From Thuidium tamariscinum (lineage: Eukaryota; Streptophyta; Bryopsida; Hypnales; Thuidiaceae), in assembly GCA_947034885.2 (NCBI GenBank), contig OX344750.2:33466821-33530820 (forward strand): a stretch of DNA of 64,000 nucleotides. The letters run 5' to 3'. Positions within the stretch are counted from its first letter, which is position 1. Each line of letters opens with the position of its first letter. This document shows positions 61,096 through 64,000 of this stretch, one piece after another. The notes under the pieces are model-generated. The model saw only the letters and a program-made list of their open reading frames with translations, was not told the DNA's origin and did no database searches. The translations under genes were made by a program, and so were the position numbers.

Positions 61096-61698
61096 ATCAG
61101 CAAGGGGTCGGAGTGCAAGGGGAGTCCGGCAAGGGAGTTGGGCGCACATGGAGTCTAGGTAGGGGAAGTCGAGAGTCCAGGGACTAATCGGTATACCTAA
61201 AACTCGAATCACTTTGGAAACTCCAAAAATTAGATTTGGAATCAAAATCATGGTTGGCAGTTGTTGCGACACCTTTGTTTTTTTTTGTTTTTTTCACAAC
61301 AAATCCAACACTTAGAGTTCCAAAAATTCTTCACACATTTACTACTTTCCAACACCATAGCCAACTCTCTCTCCAAAACATTGCAAACAAACTTCAAAAC
61401 AAGAATGAGGAAGGAGGGAGAGAATTAGGAAGCTTAAGGTGAAGGAATCCTCAACCGAGAGACGATTTGCATTAAAAAACTAATTTTCAAGAGAATAACA
61501 CTATAGCAATTGATTCTTATTCTTCGGGGTTGACCCTTGAGAATAAAAAACTAATTCCTTTAGAATCCTACTATTGAATTTTATTCTCGTTCTTAAGGAA
61601 TGTTCTTTGTTCTTTGGTAGTTAGTTATTAAATAGATTCTTAGAAGATTTGGATTTTATTAGTTTTGTTTTATTAGGCCTAATAAGCCAAAAAGAAAC

Positions 61699-61860
61699 AA
61701 ACAAATTGACAACCAATTTCTTTAAGAATTAACAAAAATTCAAAAATTAATTAGATTTGAAAAGATTTGATGATAATTTTTGAATTAAAATATTTTAATA
61801 AGACAAAAGGAAAAAGACAAATTGACAACTAATTTCTTTAAGAATTAACAAATATTTAAA
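61699..61860. repeat. Direct duplication, period about 117 bp
   Basis: AAATTGACAACCAATTTCTT + TAAGAATTAACAAA near 61,702 recurs near 61,819 as AAATTGACAACTAATTTCTT + TAAGAATTAACAAA. Confidence 0.8.
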
Positions 61861-63483
61861 AGACTAATTGGTTTTTGAAAAGATTTAGTTAGAAATTAGA
61901 TTCTTTCCTAATATTTGAAATTAAAATATTAAAATTTTTTTTTAAAAATTTAAAAATAAACAATTCAACTAAAATTTTCCATTGATTTTTTGCATTAGAA
62001 TAGATTTGTTTGCCAAAGACTTAACCAAGTAGGCAGACTAAGTTAATTTGCGACATATTGCAATTACCAAAAAATTAGGAATAAAAGAAAATACGCAATT
62101 AATTTAGAGCTATTTCACCATTAGTTTTCTTCCAACCAGGATACATTTAATTTACCAACAACGTGAGAATTATTATGGATTAGATGGAGAGTCGTAATGA
62201 TTTCAATGGCGAGGTCGTGGGATAGTACCTTCACATGATGATGTTTGACGGCAAAACCATGGAGATTTATACGGAAGAGGTAAACCGATCCCATTTGATT
62301 TTTATTCTCGTTATTTTACTACTAAGTTTCTTTTTACCAAATGCTGTGATTTAGGATTAGACAAAATTGCATTTGACAAGATAGGATAGGATAGGTTAGT
62401 CTTTGACATAGGACTAGGACAATTTACCATAAAGGTTTGAACTAAGAACGAACTCCGGTAGTAAAAGTAGTACTAAAAAGATGTAATTAAAAGAGTTCAT
62501 TGCTTGGAAGGCACTCTTTAAACACCCAATTAGAGGAAGTATCAAATTAGACATAGAACCCGTGTGACAAACTTTTAATTCAAAGGTGGAGTTAGAAGTG
62601 CTCACACTATTCTCAAATTGATTGCACATTCTACATGTATCTTTTCAATTTGGTAGCTTGAACACACTTGTTTCTTTTCTTCTGTAGTTGAAGACAATAA
62701 ACTATGTCAAGGATGCCGCTTTTACTCAGTCTACATCAAATAGTCAGGTTTTGTGTTGCTTGTGTTTTTATCACTAAGTATGGACTTGATTAGGTTTGTG
62801 AAACTATTTTCTAAACAATTGTATGTGAAAAAAAATAACAAGCGACATTGAGGTGAAAACATGTTGCATACATCATGGTTTTAATTTTGGATTGTGGCAT
62901 GGGTGCAGGTGAGGCTCTTGTCCTCATAAATCTTCTTAGAGCATGTGAACATGGATTTATGCTACACTCCTACTTGTCCATAAAAGGAAAAAAGATTGTA
63001 TAGGAATATGATGTTATATAATGGCTTCTAAGAAACTCCAAAGTCTTGGAAATTATTTTCTGCTTTTCTTACAGCTTTGTTCAAAACTCCGATGTTGATA
63101 TATCATTGTATTGGATTTTTTGAGTTTTGGTATGTAGATATATTTCTTAGAATATATCTTTTGATTTAACAAAAGGCTTATTTCTAGCATAGTACTTACC
63201 ACTTTCAGTCCTACAAATGAGTATACTCTTATAAAGTTGTTGAAATAATAACTAGATGATACTTGACCAAATTTGGACCAAAATTTAGTAAGTATAGACA
63301 CTCTATTTAAATTCATTGATTAGATTGATGCTTATTTTGAGGTGTTCCAAAAGAGATTTTTTGTAATTACTACCATACAATAGCCAAATGTTTTTTCTTT
63401 GTTTTGGGAAGAACAAGGGGAATAGGTCTAAAACGTCCCTCCCTTCCCTCAAATCCCCCCTAATGTATGAAAATGTCAATATT
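61861..63483. other. AT-rich intergenic DNA
   Basis: A GATAG pentamer run lies near 62,383. No gene was seen. Confidence 0.4.
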
Positions 63484-63725
63484 CTCTCTACTTCATAGTA
63501 GATTAATTGAATGTGGACCTAAATGAACTACTATTGCCAATCATTCAAGTTTCCCACTTTCTTCTAAAAGAAAATCCAAAATCAATGCATATATAAGCAT
63601 TTTCTTCATATAGGAAAGAGTTGATTCAATAACTATTAATCACACATACATCTTAAATGACAAGGTAACTTGAACTAATGATGTTTTGATGTTAAAACAA
63701 GTGATTGGTTGCTACTACACTAGAG
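63484..63725. repeat. Dispersed repeat, copy 2 (partner 39,273-39,515)
   Basis: About 240 bp match 39.3-39.5 kb in the same orientation with scattered differences. Similarity stops just after GCTACTACACTA at 63,721. Confidence 0.65.
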
Positions 63726-64000
63726 TATTTTGCCCATTTCCAACCATTTAAGCAATTATACATATGTGGAGTGCAACTTTTTTCAATGCAATTTTCTTTT
63801 ATGTATAGAAATAAAATTTGGAAGGATGCCATATTTCTTCACAATTTTATTACACAAATTGTAATTACTATGAATTTTTTAGTGGAAGATTCTCTTTGAC
63901 CTATAATGGTGATATAGGCTGATAGCAAAACCAACCAAGGGCTAGTTGCATTTATAAGATCCTTGCAACCAATCATAATGTGCCACAATTGCTCTAGGAA

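Noticed and set aside
1-64000. tRNA and rRNA genes
   Set aside because: I looked for B-box-like GGTTCGAATCC on both strands and for rRNA core motifs and saw none. Near misses such as 6,708-6,722 lack a cloverleaf.

Overview
This is land-plant nuclear DNA. Two spliced genes with GT-AG introns and GC-rich exons sit in long AT-rich intergenic DNA full of old repeats. One gene encodes a plant multi-MATH (TRAF-like) protein and the other a dirigent protein, a family of land plants. I cannot name the species. The intron-split dirigent gene and several repeats with piggyBac-like TTAA/CCCTAAA ends suggest a plant outside the well-studied flowering crops, perhaps a bryophyte, lycophyte or fern; that is inference.

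Layout. 0-13 kb: a retroelement fossil folded into an inverted repeat (164-815), a 38-bp tandem repeat, small TIR elements, a GC-richer leader-like stretch near 5-6 kb, and decayed repeats. 13.1-23.0 kb: a promoter with a TIR element and telo-box-like motifs, then a 13-exon gene for a 1,743-residue protein with four MATH domains and a C-terminal coiled coil. 23.5-26 kb: two putative piggyBac-type non-autonomous elements. 27.6-32.4 kb: a dead hAT transposase gene interrupted by two members of one TIR family, one of them a foldback with arms of about 530 bp. 32.9-33.8 kb: a well-preserved non-autonomous hAT element with a perfect 8-bp target duplication, a 193-bp hairpin and a GC-rich 31-bp tandem array.

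34-45 kb is AT-rich repeat DNA with another TTAA element (38,173-39,103), dispersed duplications and a TIR element. 45.9-47.1 kb holds the two-exon dirigent gene. 47-57 kb carries tandem repeats and four more members of the GGGTGATTGCAAGAAA TIR family. 58.2-58.6 kb is a foldback element split by a CACTA-type foldback element with a 3-bp duplication. 60-64 kb has a TATA-like core promoter with no gene visible, minisatellites and duplications.

The two genes show no functional link: one is probably an intracellular scaffold or adaptor, the other a secreted cell-wall protein. The most notable content is the set of short inverted-repeat DNA transposons. At least three terminal types recur, nest in each other and in a larger transposon, and could form long hairpin RNAs if transcribed. 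No rRNA, tRNA or CRISPR array was recognised.
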